Source of the DNA: Cornus controversa
Lineage: Eukaryota; Streptophyta; Magnoliopsida; Cornales; Cornaceae
Direction: 5' to 3'
Assembly (NCBI GenBank): GCA_026545225.1
Contig: CM048851.1
Coordinates: 32,425,956 to 32,489,955, forward strand
DNA: 64,000 bases
The notes beneath the pieces are model-generated. The model saw nothing but the letters and a program-made list of their open reading frames with translations. It had not been told where the DNA came from and ran no database searches. A program made the position numbers and the translations under genes. Positions 1-9,766 of this stretch are shown one piece after another (position 1 is the stretch's first letter; every line of letters starts with the position of its first letter).

Positions 1-150
1 TGTTGAAAGAACACGAACATTCCACGAATATTTTGTCCCCTTCGTAGTATGATTGTCTTCTCCTTTCTTACCAATGAACAATTGAGAATAACTCAAAAGC
101 TTTAATGTCTAACCGAATAAGATAACTCTATAATAGTCTATATACTCTGT
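1..150 (-). repeat. Copia (Sirevirus-like) LTR fragment
   Basis: The stretch containing 'tgtccccttcgtagtat' followed by a pyrimidine-rich 'cttctcctttctt' matches the 3' part of a long Copia LTR seen inverted at about 18680-18760 and in forward sense at about 48165-48200. The fragment is cut by the window edge, so neither LTR end nor an internal region can be seen. The assignment rests only on similarity inside this window. Confidence 0.4.
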
Positions 151-655
151 AATGTCTCATCGCATGGGCATGGTTTGGACTTGGTCAAGGCATGGTCATT
201 AGCATGGACCACGTGGCAAGGGTTTGGCATAGCATGGGCCGAGTTCTAATCAGGTTGTCTAAATCAAATGTGGCTAGCATGGACTATAGCTTGGGTTGGG
301 CATAGTCAAAGGCATTGGCTGACACTTGGCAGGACCGGTGGCATGCAAAAACAAGGCCATCAAATGGTTCTTAATATATAATAGTGGTGTCTAGCACATT
401 CCACAACATGTGTGTACATGGTGGGAATGTGGGAATGTTGCAACCACTCATGACATGTGGCACATTCTAAATGTTGACAACATATGGCGGTTGTAAAACA
501 TTTGTGGGATGTTCTCTGTGATGATGTAAATGGGGAAATGGGCAACCACCATGACATTTGGTGAGGGGCATGTAGAGTTCCCACAAATCTAAGTGCACTA
601 AAGTGTTGCTAGCCACCTTCCACATATATATCTATGTAAGGTGGCAACTTCTTAA
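151..655. other. Intergenic, no gene seen
   Basis: No coding region or RNA gene is visible. The stretch is rich in repeated 'gcatgg' and 'tggcat' words (170-350) and in loosely palindromic 'acatgtgg' and 'ccacatgt'-type words (395-560), which suggests a decayed repeat of unknown family. Confidence 0.4.
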
Positions 656-1615
656 TGTGATACCCTCCAATTTTCACGAATGAGTTGGCCAGGCTCACAC
701 ACCAAAATGAAGAGTCATCAGACAATCGACAATAAACAAGTACGAAATACAAGATACAATAAAAAAATAATTAAATAGCATAAAGAAAAACTAATAAATA
801 ATAAATCTCAATACCATAAATCTCCATAAAACTCTAAGTAATTAATCCATAAATAATTCAGAATAAAATACAAAAATCCTTAATTAATTACAACTTGAGA
901 ATCCTATAACTCAAGAACTCCTAAATCCATAATTGGAGAGAAACTATAATCTAATAATCTAGAAAATAGATTAGTATCAAGTCCCTACTCTAAATAGACT
1001 GGAATAGAATGTAGACATGTGAATCTAAAAAGAAACACGAACTCCACTCTGTAACTGAAACTGCCTATGACCTAAAAGTTTGTTAACAACAAGTGGGTTA
1101 ATCCTATGAGCAAGTCCTCTCTACAACAGCCCAATAAAGTACCGATAAACCCACCATCTCTATCAATACAACAAAAAAACCCACAGTATCATCCATACAT
1201 GTTAAATATATATAATTGATCAATAATGAATGTATAACTAACTCAACCACGCCTGCAAATTTAGTAAATATAAATAGGCAACTCAACCATGCTTGCAAAT
1301 ATAATAAATATAAATAGGCAAGTCAATCATGCTTGCAAATAACCACGTATCCAAAAATTCAACCATGTCGTAGCAACTCAACCATGCTAATTGATACTGG
1401 TGAGTTTGACCTATTAGTCATCCCACAGTGGTTCAAAATACAGATACCCATATTCAAAATTTGATAAGAATCAATATAAACATATCTAATAATTTATCTG
1501 AAATAATTTTCACATTTATCATATGAAAAGTAACATTCTAAGCTCTTATGCATAGTCAAAATATCTCAATACAATCATTAACCTACCAATCATCAATACT
1601 TGATTTCTCAACATA
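656..1615 (+). repeat. 5' fragment of a Tekay-like Ty3/gypsy LTR
   Basis: It begins with 'tgtgataccctcc', the kind of start typical of Tekay/Del chromovirus LTRs. It then follows the first several hundred bases of the 3.3-kb solo LTR at 51663: both share a '...gagttggccagg...' and '...gaggtggccag...' block near the start, and an 'aagtgggttaa' block with 'caagt(c/t)ctatc' context about 430 bp further in. It breaks off where retrotransposon pol sequence begins at about 1620, so the 3' part of the LTR is missing. Confidence 0.55.
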
Positions 1616-1624
1616 GTTCCTGCT

Positions 1625-3345
1625 AGAGCCCCAAACGTCAAAGAAGAGACAAGTCATCGTAGACTTCCTGCTAGAATTCAAACCCGAAGATAAAGAAGAA
1701 TAACCAACTATTCCATGTTGGGAATTGTATGTCGATGGATCCTCGGGAAAAATGGGGGGCAAGAATAGAGATCGAAATCAGAACTCCCGAAGGGTCAAAG
1801 TTTCACCATGCTATCAAACTTGAGTTCGAAGTGCCGAATAATGAAGCTGAGTATGAAGCACTCATAGCAGGCCTGCAGTTGGCAAAGGCCACAAGTAAAA
1901 TATTTAACAGCATGTAGCGACTCATTGCTGATTGTGAAGCAGGTAACAAGAGAATATCATTCAAAAGAGGAAATAATGAATGCATATAGAGAAGTGGTGA
2001 ATGAAGAAGCCAGTAATTTCGATCGAGTTCAATCTTGCCACATCCCGAGAGAGCAGAGTGTTGGCAGTATATACACTGGATAACCCGAGCACATATATTG
2101 GCCCTGAGACATTAGCCATCTCCAGGGAACCAAGATGGATGGATCCTATATTTCAAAAATGGAGTCCTTCCAGACCAAAAACATGAAGCGCGAAACTGAG
2201 GATGAAGGCGACCAAATATATTGTCATTAATAACCATCAATACCGAAGGTCGTTCTCAGGTCCTTACTTAAAATGCTTGACCACCTCAGAGGTAAATAAG
2301 ATCCTAAAAGAAATACATAAAAGAATGTGTGGCAATCATTCTGAAGGGAGGTCCCCGACCCATAAAGCTCTCACCCAGGGGTATTTTGGCCATATATGGC
2401 TCGGGACACAATCAAACATGACAGAAGTTGTGACAACTACCAAGGGACTTGAACATGATGATGATCCCATGGCCATTTGCTCAATGGGGAATGGATTATG
2501 TGGGCCCACTTCCTCCAATAGTGCAAAACAAATGTTTTGTACTTTTGGCAACATACTACTTCATAAAGTGGGTAGAAACAGAAGCTAACTCATCTATCAC
2601 CCATGTCCAAGTAAAGAAGTTCATTTAGAACAACATCATTTGCCGCTTCGAACTTCCAATTAGAATTATAACGGATAACGAAAAAAACTTGGACAATAAA
2701 TTTGTGCAAAAATTCCACAAAAAGTATGGAGTAAATCAAAAATTCTCATCCAGATCATACTACCAAGGAAACAGACAAGCAGAAATCACCAACAAAACCA
2801 TTTTCGCCAAAATAAAAAAAAAATTGGAAGATCGAAAAGGACGATGGTCAGAAGAATTACCAAACGTACTGTAGGCCTACAGAACGACTCCGAGATGACC
2901 GATCGGGAAAAGTCCATTCAACCTTACCTATGGGTTTGAGGTAATCACACCGATCGAATTTTTAGTACTAACCCTTAGGTCTGAGGCGTTCGAAGAAAAG
3001 GAGAATGGACAACTCATTGGACAGAACCTAGATTTTTTAGAAGAACGAAGTGATTTAGCCTAGATCCGTATGGCGTCATACCAGCAGACATTGAGGAATC
3101 ACTACAATAAAAAAGTGAAGCAGAGAGCTTTCAACCTTAGAGATTAGGTCCTGAGAAAGGTGACAGAGAATACCAAATAGCTCAATGTAGGAAAGTTAGG
3201 GGCAAATTAGGAAGACCTGTACAAGATCATCAAGGCGATCAAAAAAGGTGCTTACAAGCTTTGAAGAATTCGAAGGGATGGGGCAGAAATCAAAAAATCA
3301 TGGAATGCGATGCACTTGAAGAAATATTATGTGTAAATTCACAAG
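1625..3345 (+). pseudogene. Tat-type Ty3/gypsy pol remnant (RNase H, integrase)
   Basis: Broken 3' end of a Ty3/gypsy pol. In order: a linker resembling 'IVDFLLEF' (about 1655), an RNase H core with a YVDGSS motif near 1722 and the NNEAEYEALIAGLQLA block (1840-1890), then, with many frameshifts, an integrase. The integrase shows a first catalytic-Asp region (MDYVGP, about 2495), the second Asp in ITDN (about 2670) and a following 'SSRSYYQGN' segment where the family normally has the Glu-containing loop. The C-terminal end is near 3336 (residues HLKKYY). The RNase H style, with NNEAEYEAL and D-S-x-L-I-V, is that of the second RNase H of Tat/Ogre elements. Several stops make it non-functional. 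No gag, protease or RT is visible upstream, where a different LTR fragment abuts. It is interrupted after 3350 by the nested element, and the continuation resumes after 8658. Confidence 0.8.
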
Positions 3346-3350
3346 GCAAA

Positions 3351-4654
3351 TGATAAGTAATGAATATTGCATATTCAATGCCCTTAAAATTATATGAATT
3401 AGTGTCTTAGTAATACTTATTTCATGTTTTTATTAATAATTTTAATCTTTTCAGGATTTCAGGTGATTAAGGGTAATTCTAATTAATAATGGTGCAATCG
3501 GGTTACATATGGTGTTTGGCCTATTCACATTGAAGATTTAGCCTATTCATGCCTAAAAAGTCCTGGACTTGTGTTGGTATTCAAACCATAACTCCGTACA
3601 CAATTGTTAAAACGACCCAAACTCCGCCTGCCACTTTTGAGGCGCATGTGCCATTTTCTTATGCGCATTTGACACTTTGGGAGGGAGGTGTCCCATTTGT
3701 GTTTTCTTCGCTGAATAAAAGAGAGAAAAAGAGGAGAAAACGAGGGTATGCTAGAGGGGGGAAGTAGAGAGAGATATATAGAAGCGATTCATGACGATAC
3801 GGGCAAGACGACGGCGACTTCATCATCGTTCAAGCCTGGACCTCCGATCATGAGCGGCTAAACACCATTCCAGGGAAGTGATGTAACCCTAACCTGTCTT
3901 TCAATATTTTATTTTGTATATTAATTTGAGAATTATTTATTTTGCATGTGCATTGATTGTATAACCGAGACATAAACAATAGTTGTGCTATTGCTTTCAA
4001 TTTGAATGTATTGTTTCATTACATATTTACTTTTGTTCTTGTAGAATGAATGCAAGTTTGCAGTGATTAGGGTTTAGTTCTTTTCAACTTCTGTGATTTT
4101 GTTAAGACAGGTTACACAATAGTTTTCATAGATCATTCAATTTAGAGTTTTTATAATTCGTACTAAGCGAAGATGGGTTATCACATCATTAGTTAGTCTA
4201 ATGTATAGGCCATGCTAAGCGAAGACGAGTTATACTTAATTGTATGTTGAATGAATCCTCTTGATAGAACTGAATTTGGCTTGTAGCCATTCTTTTCTGA
4301 ATGCATAGATTAAACATCCCAAATTAGTACAATTGTTATTATCAGAAGGTTAGTGGTGAAGTCAATTCCCAGGACCCTCTCTCCAATGTCTACCATTTAT
4401 TTATGTTGTATTTCATTTCATTTAATTTCAGCACCTTAGAATTAAAAATAAATAAATTCTTTTTTAATTAAATTAGACAAGATCTTGATAGCTTAACAAT
4501 GAAACCAACGCAATCTCTGTGGGTTTGACCCCTACTCACCACTTTACTAATTTTAGTAGAGTATTTGTAGGTTTTTATAAATTCTCTTTTGTCGAGGTGT
4601 AAAACAACGACGACACTGTTATATATTATTTTATCCCGTTTTGCACGTCGATCA
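3351..4654 (+). repeat. 5' LTR of the non-autonomous element
   Basis: 1304-bp LTR, nearly identical to the copy at 7335. It starts with TG and ends with CA. Compared with the 3' copy it lacks about 20 bp near 3630, where the 3' LTR has two 'gccactttt' copies in a row. Confidence 0.92.
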
Positions 4655-4657
4655 AAA

Positions 4658-4675
4658 TGGCGTCGTTGCCGGGGA
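4658..4675 (+). other. Primer binding site (tRNA-Asp type)
   Basis: 'tggcgtcgttgccgggga' lies 3 bp after the LTR. It matches the complement of the 3' end of plant tRNA-Asp (usual form tggcgccgttgccgggga) with one change. tRNA-Asp priming is known for Athila and related Ty3/gypsy elements. Confidence 0.85.
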
Positions 4676-4920
4676 CTGCCGTCACGGTTGCGTTGTTAAT
4701 CTTAAAGATTAAGTTTAGTTTAATTATAATTTAGGACTTGTATATATTTGATTTTTAATTTGTTTCAGGTGTTTGGTGTGTTTGAATATAGGTACAGGAG
4801 CTACTACACAAGTGGAAAGAAGTTAAAATTTCAGGACCTCTTGTGAGTTTTTGTATTTTAATTCATGCACTTTTATTTAGGATTGTTAGTTTATTTTAAT
4901 TTTGAAAAAAAATTGAAAAC

Positions 4921-5761
4921 ATGTTGGTTGAGTTTGAAGACTCTTTGGAAGCATGTTTAGATTAATTTGATTTTGATATTAATAATTTTGCATATATGGA
5001 AAATATGAGTGAAAATTTAATGGATGTGTCCAATAAATTAGATATATTATCATGGAGATTGGACCAATTTATGCCATTTTGTCATGCTCCTACTCCTACT
5101 CACTCGTCCATACTATATGAGTCATGTGCATGTTGTTTCAGTCCTTTTCATCATGTGATAAATTGTCCTATTACATTATGATTTTTATCCTGAATACACA
5201 CATAAAAATTTTTCTATACCGGGTGATGATCCATTTTTCCATACTTATTCTCTGGGATTTGAGGACAAAGTTTTGGCTGCCCTTGGCAAACTTGATGAAC
5301 GAATTGGCAAGCATGAAGAACAAACTGAATTGTTAAATTCATAAACTAAATTGTTAAATTCACATTCACAATCCATAGCTAGGCTAGAAGTTCAAACCGA
5401 GGAAATAACTAGTGCTTTGAATTGTGAAGATCAAGAGGAACTTCCAAGTCAGCCCATGACTAATATTAAACTCACACAACCAATTGAGTTAGACCATGCC
5501 CCCTTTGTGGAACCATTACTCATACTGGACTCCAAAAATTTACATGAAGAACTTAAGTATGATCACTTAAGTCCTAATGAGAGTCCACCTTTTACCTTTG
5601 TTTTTGACTTGAGTAGTGACAAATTAGATATCATTGAGAAAATTAGTCAAGAACAAGTTAAAGGGTCATATTTTCCTGAATTAGTCAAATTTTATTTGAT
5701 TGATTCATTTTTCGTAAAACTTCACATTAATATAGATAAGAGGTGCCTAAAAATTGTTTGA
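4921..5761 (+). pseudogene. Zinc-knuckle gag-like protein of the non-autonomous element
   Basis: From the Met at 4921 (MLVEFEDSLEACLD) frame 1 runs to about 5178 with one stop at 4963. The reading then shifts to frame 2 from about 5180 to 5761 with one more stop near 5342. The first part holds a single CCHC zinc knuckle of the form C-x2-C-x4-H-x4-C (residues CACCFSPFHHVINC, about 5128-5169). The second part is acidic and probably coiled (LAALGKLDERIGKHEEQTEL, then QSIARLEVQTEEI). No capsid, protease or polymerase domain is seen. It is the only coding capacity of the element. A role as an RNA-binding gag-like protein is inferred from the zinc knuckle and position. Confidence 0.65.
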
Positions 5762-6501
5762 ATTCCGACACAAGAAAGTGAGGACAAAATAGGGGGGACA
5801 CTCTTAGATCTCCTCAAGAGATGTGGTATAGGGTGAACCTTCCATCAAAAGTAGTAGTTAGGAAGTGTGTGTTTTTCTTTTCATTTATTTTTTTTCATTT
5901 TAATTATTATTTGTGTTTGTTTTTCATTTTGTTGCATTCTTTTTTATTATTATTATTTTTTTCCTTCTAATATTTTTTCCCTTTTAATATGTGTGGTATG
6001 TAGTTGTGTTTTTTATGGCAGGTTCTTGCATCCAAGTTTGGGGGGATGGCCAACCCTTATTCATGTGAATGTTTTGCCAAATTTTTACAATTCTACCACC
6101 ATGGTAATATTGTTCTATCAATTACCATACGCTTTATATTTTTGTTACACATTGAGGACAATGTGTGATTCAAGTTTGAGGGTAAGGAAGAACACTTTTG
6201 TTTGGTTATTTATTTATTTATTTTAGGTTATTTTGTTTTCAGTTTAGATGTTTTAACACCAATCAAGAGTTTAATACTTTATGTAGGTTCTTGACTTGCA
6301 ATTGTAGAGTATGTGTAAAATTACTAGAAAGTATGGTTTGAATGCAGTGGTTCAAGTCGTTATTTGCTTTCACATGCACACTAGTATAGTTAGTGGGGTT
6401 TGTACTTGGCTTTGAGTATCAATTATGTGTGCCGAATATAAGTTGGTATCCCTTGAGAATAAACATTTTAAACATGCTACACTTGTAAAAAAAAAATCAT
6501 G
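5762..6501 (+). other. Non-coding interior of the non-autonomous element
   Basis: T-rich, with long pyrimidine runs near 5875-5970. The open frame at 5867-6226 is a by-product of these runs. No domain was recognised. Confidence 0.5.
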
Positions 6502-6808
6502 TGGTTTGTGGCCGTTTTGGTTCGAGTTATTAGGTCCTTCGGGGTATCTTGAAATCTAGTGCCCTAAAGCCATTTGGTTTGGGAGTCACAGGCTGAAAGC
6601 TCGCTACATGGACCAATTCGAAAGCCTAATAAACCTAGGCATTGCATTATTGGTTAGTCTATGGTTTGTGGCCGTTTTGATTCGAGTTATTAGGTCCTTC
6701 GGGGTATCTTGAAACCTGTTGCCCTAAAGCCATTTGGTTTGGGAGTCACAGGCTGAAAGATCGCTACATGGATCAATTCGAAAGCCTAATAAACCTGGGC
6801 ATTGCACA
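6502..6808 (+). repeat. Tandem duplication, 160-bp period
   Basis: Units at 6502-6648 and 6662-6808 start with 'tggtttgtggccgttttg' and end with 'cattgca'. They differ at only a few bases. The function is unknown; it lies in the untranslated interior upstream of the 3' LTR. Confidence 0.85.
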
Positions 6809-7334
6809 ACCATAAAAAACAAATAAATAAAAAATAAATAAATAAACAATTTGTATGTGTTCATGTTTTGAGTGATAAATTCAATAAGGGGATCCAATAA
6901 ATTGAAGGGACTTGTAATTGCTCACTCAGGGCCGGGTTAAACCACATTGATGAATGCTAGTTCACTTGTCACGAGGGGGCTAGAGTTGGTTTCTTTGAGT
7001 TGTGTTGTTGTAAATTTTGTATGAGAACCATTGTTTTGAATTATGGGATTTAGGGATTTGAAAGTATTCTTGAAAGCAAGTCTTTTAACTACATTTTGCA
7101 GTCTTCGTCTTGATTAATGTTTAAAACAGAAATTTTGGCATGTTTGTGCGTAACATCTCTAGAAACCCTCACAAGACTTCACTCGTCCACTAGGGGTAAC
7201 CTAGGGGTTTAAAAGGCTTGTTGCATATGCTAAATGCAATCGGATCTCCCACGAAAGAGGAAATAGTTTAGTTGTTTTATTTCATTTTTAGTTGTGTATT
7301 GCTATGAGACTAGCAATATGTAAGTTTGGGAGTG
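6809..7334 (+). other. Untranslated 3' interior ending in a polypurine tract
   Basis: No coding region. The last bases before the 3' LTR, 'aagtttgggagtg' (7322-7334), are the purine-rich plus-strand primer of the element. Confidence 0.6.
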
Positions 7335-8653
7335 TGATAAGTAATGAATATTGCATATTCAATGCCCTTAAAATTATATGAATTAGTGTCTTAGTAATAT
7401 TTATTTCATGTTTTTATTATTAATTTTAATCTTTTCAGGATTTCAGGTGATTAAGGGTAATTCTAATTAATAATGGTGCAATCGGGTTACAGATGGTGTT
7501 TGGCCTATTCACATTGAAGATTGGGCCAATTCATGCCTAAAAAGTCCTGAACCCGTGTTGGTATTCAGACCATAACTCCGTATACAATTGTTAAAACGAT
7601 CCAAACTCCGCCTGCCACTTTTTTGGTGCAAATGCCACTTTTGAGGCGCATGTGCCATTTTCTTATGCGCATTTGACACTTTGGGAGGGAGGTGTCCCAT
7701 TTGTGATTTCTTCGCTAAATAAAAGAGAGAAAAAGAGGAGAAAACGAGGGTATTCTGGAAGGGGAAGTAGAGAGAGATATACAGAGGCGATTCGTGATGA
7801 TACGGGCAAGACGACAGTGACTTCATCATCGTTCAAGCCTGGACCTCCGATCATAAGCGGCTAAACACCATTCCGGGGAAGTGATGTAACCCTAATCTAT
7901 CTTTCAATGTTTTAGTTTGTATATTAATTTGAGAATTATTTATTTTGTGCATTGATTGTATAACCGAGACATAAACAATAGCTGTGCTATTGCTTTCAAT
8001 TTGAATGTATTGTTTCATTACATATTTACTTTTGTTCTTGTAGAATGAATGCAAGTTTGCAGTGATTAGGGTTTAGTTCTTTTCAACTTCTGTGATTTTG
8101 TTAAGATAGGTTACACAATAGTTTTCATAGATCATTTAATTTAGAGTTTTTATAATTCATACTAAGTGAAGATCGGTTATTGTATCATTAGTTAGTTTAA
8201 TGTATAGGCTATGCTAAGCGAAGACGAGTTATGCTTAATTGTATGTTGAATGAATCCTCTTGATAGAACTGAATTTGGCTTGTAGCCATTCTTTTCTAAA
8301 TGCATAGATTAAACATCCCAAATTAGTACAATTGTTATTATCAGAAGGTTAGTGGTGAAGTCAATTCCCAGGACCCTCTCTCCAGTGTCTACCATTTATT
8401 TATGTTGTATTTCATTTCATTTAATTTCAGCACCTTATAATTAAAAACAAACAAATTCTTTTTCAATTAAATTAGACAAGATCTTGATAGCTTAACAATG
8501 AAACCAACGCAGTCTCTGTGGGTTCGACCCCTAATCACCACTTTACTAATTTTAGTAGAGTATTTGTAGGTTTTTATAAATTCTCTTTTGTCGAGGTGTA
8601 AAACAACGACAACACTATTACATATTATTTTATCACGTTTTGCACGTCGATCA
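7335..8653 (+). repeat. 3' LTR of the non-autonomous element
   Basis: 1319-bp LTR paired with 3351-4654. Open frames inside it (7509-7864, both strands) come from LTR sequence and are not genes. Confidence 0.92.
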
Positions 8654-8761
8654 GCAGATCAAAATTTTTTTCTTTTGAATGATGATTTATGAAATGAATA
8701 CTCAAAGCCACCCTTTCGCCTTGAAACAGTTCTTTCAAATGGGCATGGAGTTCAAAGAAAT

Positions 8762-9752
8762 GGCTACGGTACGACCAGTCGAACGCCAAAGAAGAAAAAT
8801 TAGCTAAGGCATGGCCAGTCGAATGCGAAAGAAGAAAAAATTGGCTTCGGCATGACCAGCCGAATGCCGAAAAGAAAATGAAAACGAAAAAAAATGGTTA
8901 AGGTATGACCAACCGAACGCCAAAGAAGAAAAATTGGCTTCAACATGACCAGTCGAACGCCAAAGAAAAAAAAATGGCTAATGCGTGACCAACCAAACAC
9001 CAACGAAGAAAATTTGGCTATGGCATGACCAGCCGAATACCAAAGAAGAAAAAATTGGCTTCAGCATAGCCAACCGAATGCCAAAGAAGAAAAATTGGCT
9101 ACGATTTGGTCAGCCAAAAGCCAAAAAAGAAAAAATTGCCTTTGGTATGGCTAGCCGAATGCCAAAGAAGAAAAAATTGGCTAAGGCATGGCAAGTCGAA
9201 TGCCAAAGAGAAAAATTGGCTACGGCATGACCAGTCAAACGCCAAAAAAGAAAAAAATTAGTTTCGGTAGGACCAGCCGAACACCAAAGAAGAAAAAATT
9301 GGCTTCGGCATGGCCAACTGAATGCTAAAGAAGAAAAAATTAGCTAAGACATGGCTGGCCGAACGATAAAGAGAAAAATTCACTACAACACGACCAGCAG
9401 AACACCAAAAAAGAAAAAATTGGCTTTGGCATAATCAGCCGAATGCTAAAGAAGAAAAAATTGGCTACGACATGACTAGTCGAACACCAAAGAAGAAAAA
9501 TTGGCTTCGGCATGGGCAGCCAAATGCCAAAGAAGAAAAAATTATTTTCCGCATGACTAGCCAAATGCCAAAGATGAAACAATTGGCCAAGTTATGGCCA
9601 GCCAAATGCCAAAGAGAAAAATTGGCTACGACATGGCCAGCCGAATGCCAAAGAAGAAAAAAATTGCTAAGGTATGGCCATCTGAACGCCAAAGAAGAAA
9701 AAATTACCTTCGGCATGACCAGTTGAACGCCAAAGAAGAAAAATTGGCAAAA
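8762..9752. repeat. Minisatellite, about 40-bp period, about 24 copies
   Basis: The consensus has two halves, 'ccagccgaatgccaaagaag' and 'aaaaattggcttcggcatga', with frequent substitutions and small indels. Because the unit is close to a multiple of three with few stops, it creates overlapping open frames on both strands rich in Lys or Phe; these are not genes. It sits between the Tat-type pol remnant (plus, interrupted by the nested element) and the antisense ORF that follows, a place where Tat/Ogre elements are known to carry tandem repeats. Confidence 0.95.
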
Positions 9753-9766
9753 GGTTGCAAGCAATC

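Larger units (their letters stand above)
3351..8653 (+). mobile_element. Complete non-autonomous LTR retrotransposon, tRNA-Asp primed
   Basis: Two direct repeats of 1304 and 1319 bp (3351-4654 and 7335-8653), both starting 'tgataagtaatga' and ending 'cgtcgatca', flank a 2.7-kb interior. The flanking 5-mers are gcaaa (3346-3350) and gcaga (8654-8658), a target duplication with one mismatch. A tRNA-Asp-type primer site follows the 5' LTR and a purine-rich tract precedes the 3' LTR. The interior encodes only a decayed zinc-knuckle protein, with no protease, RT or integrase, so the element needed enzymes from a partner. It inserted just after the end of an older Tat-type pol. Confidence 0.92.

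Noticed and set aside
5867..6226. 119-codon frame that looks like a membrane protein
   Set aside because: Hydrophobicity comes from T-rich runs in the untranslated interior of an LTR element.
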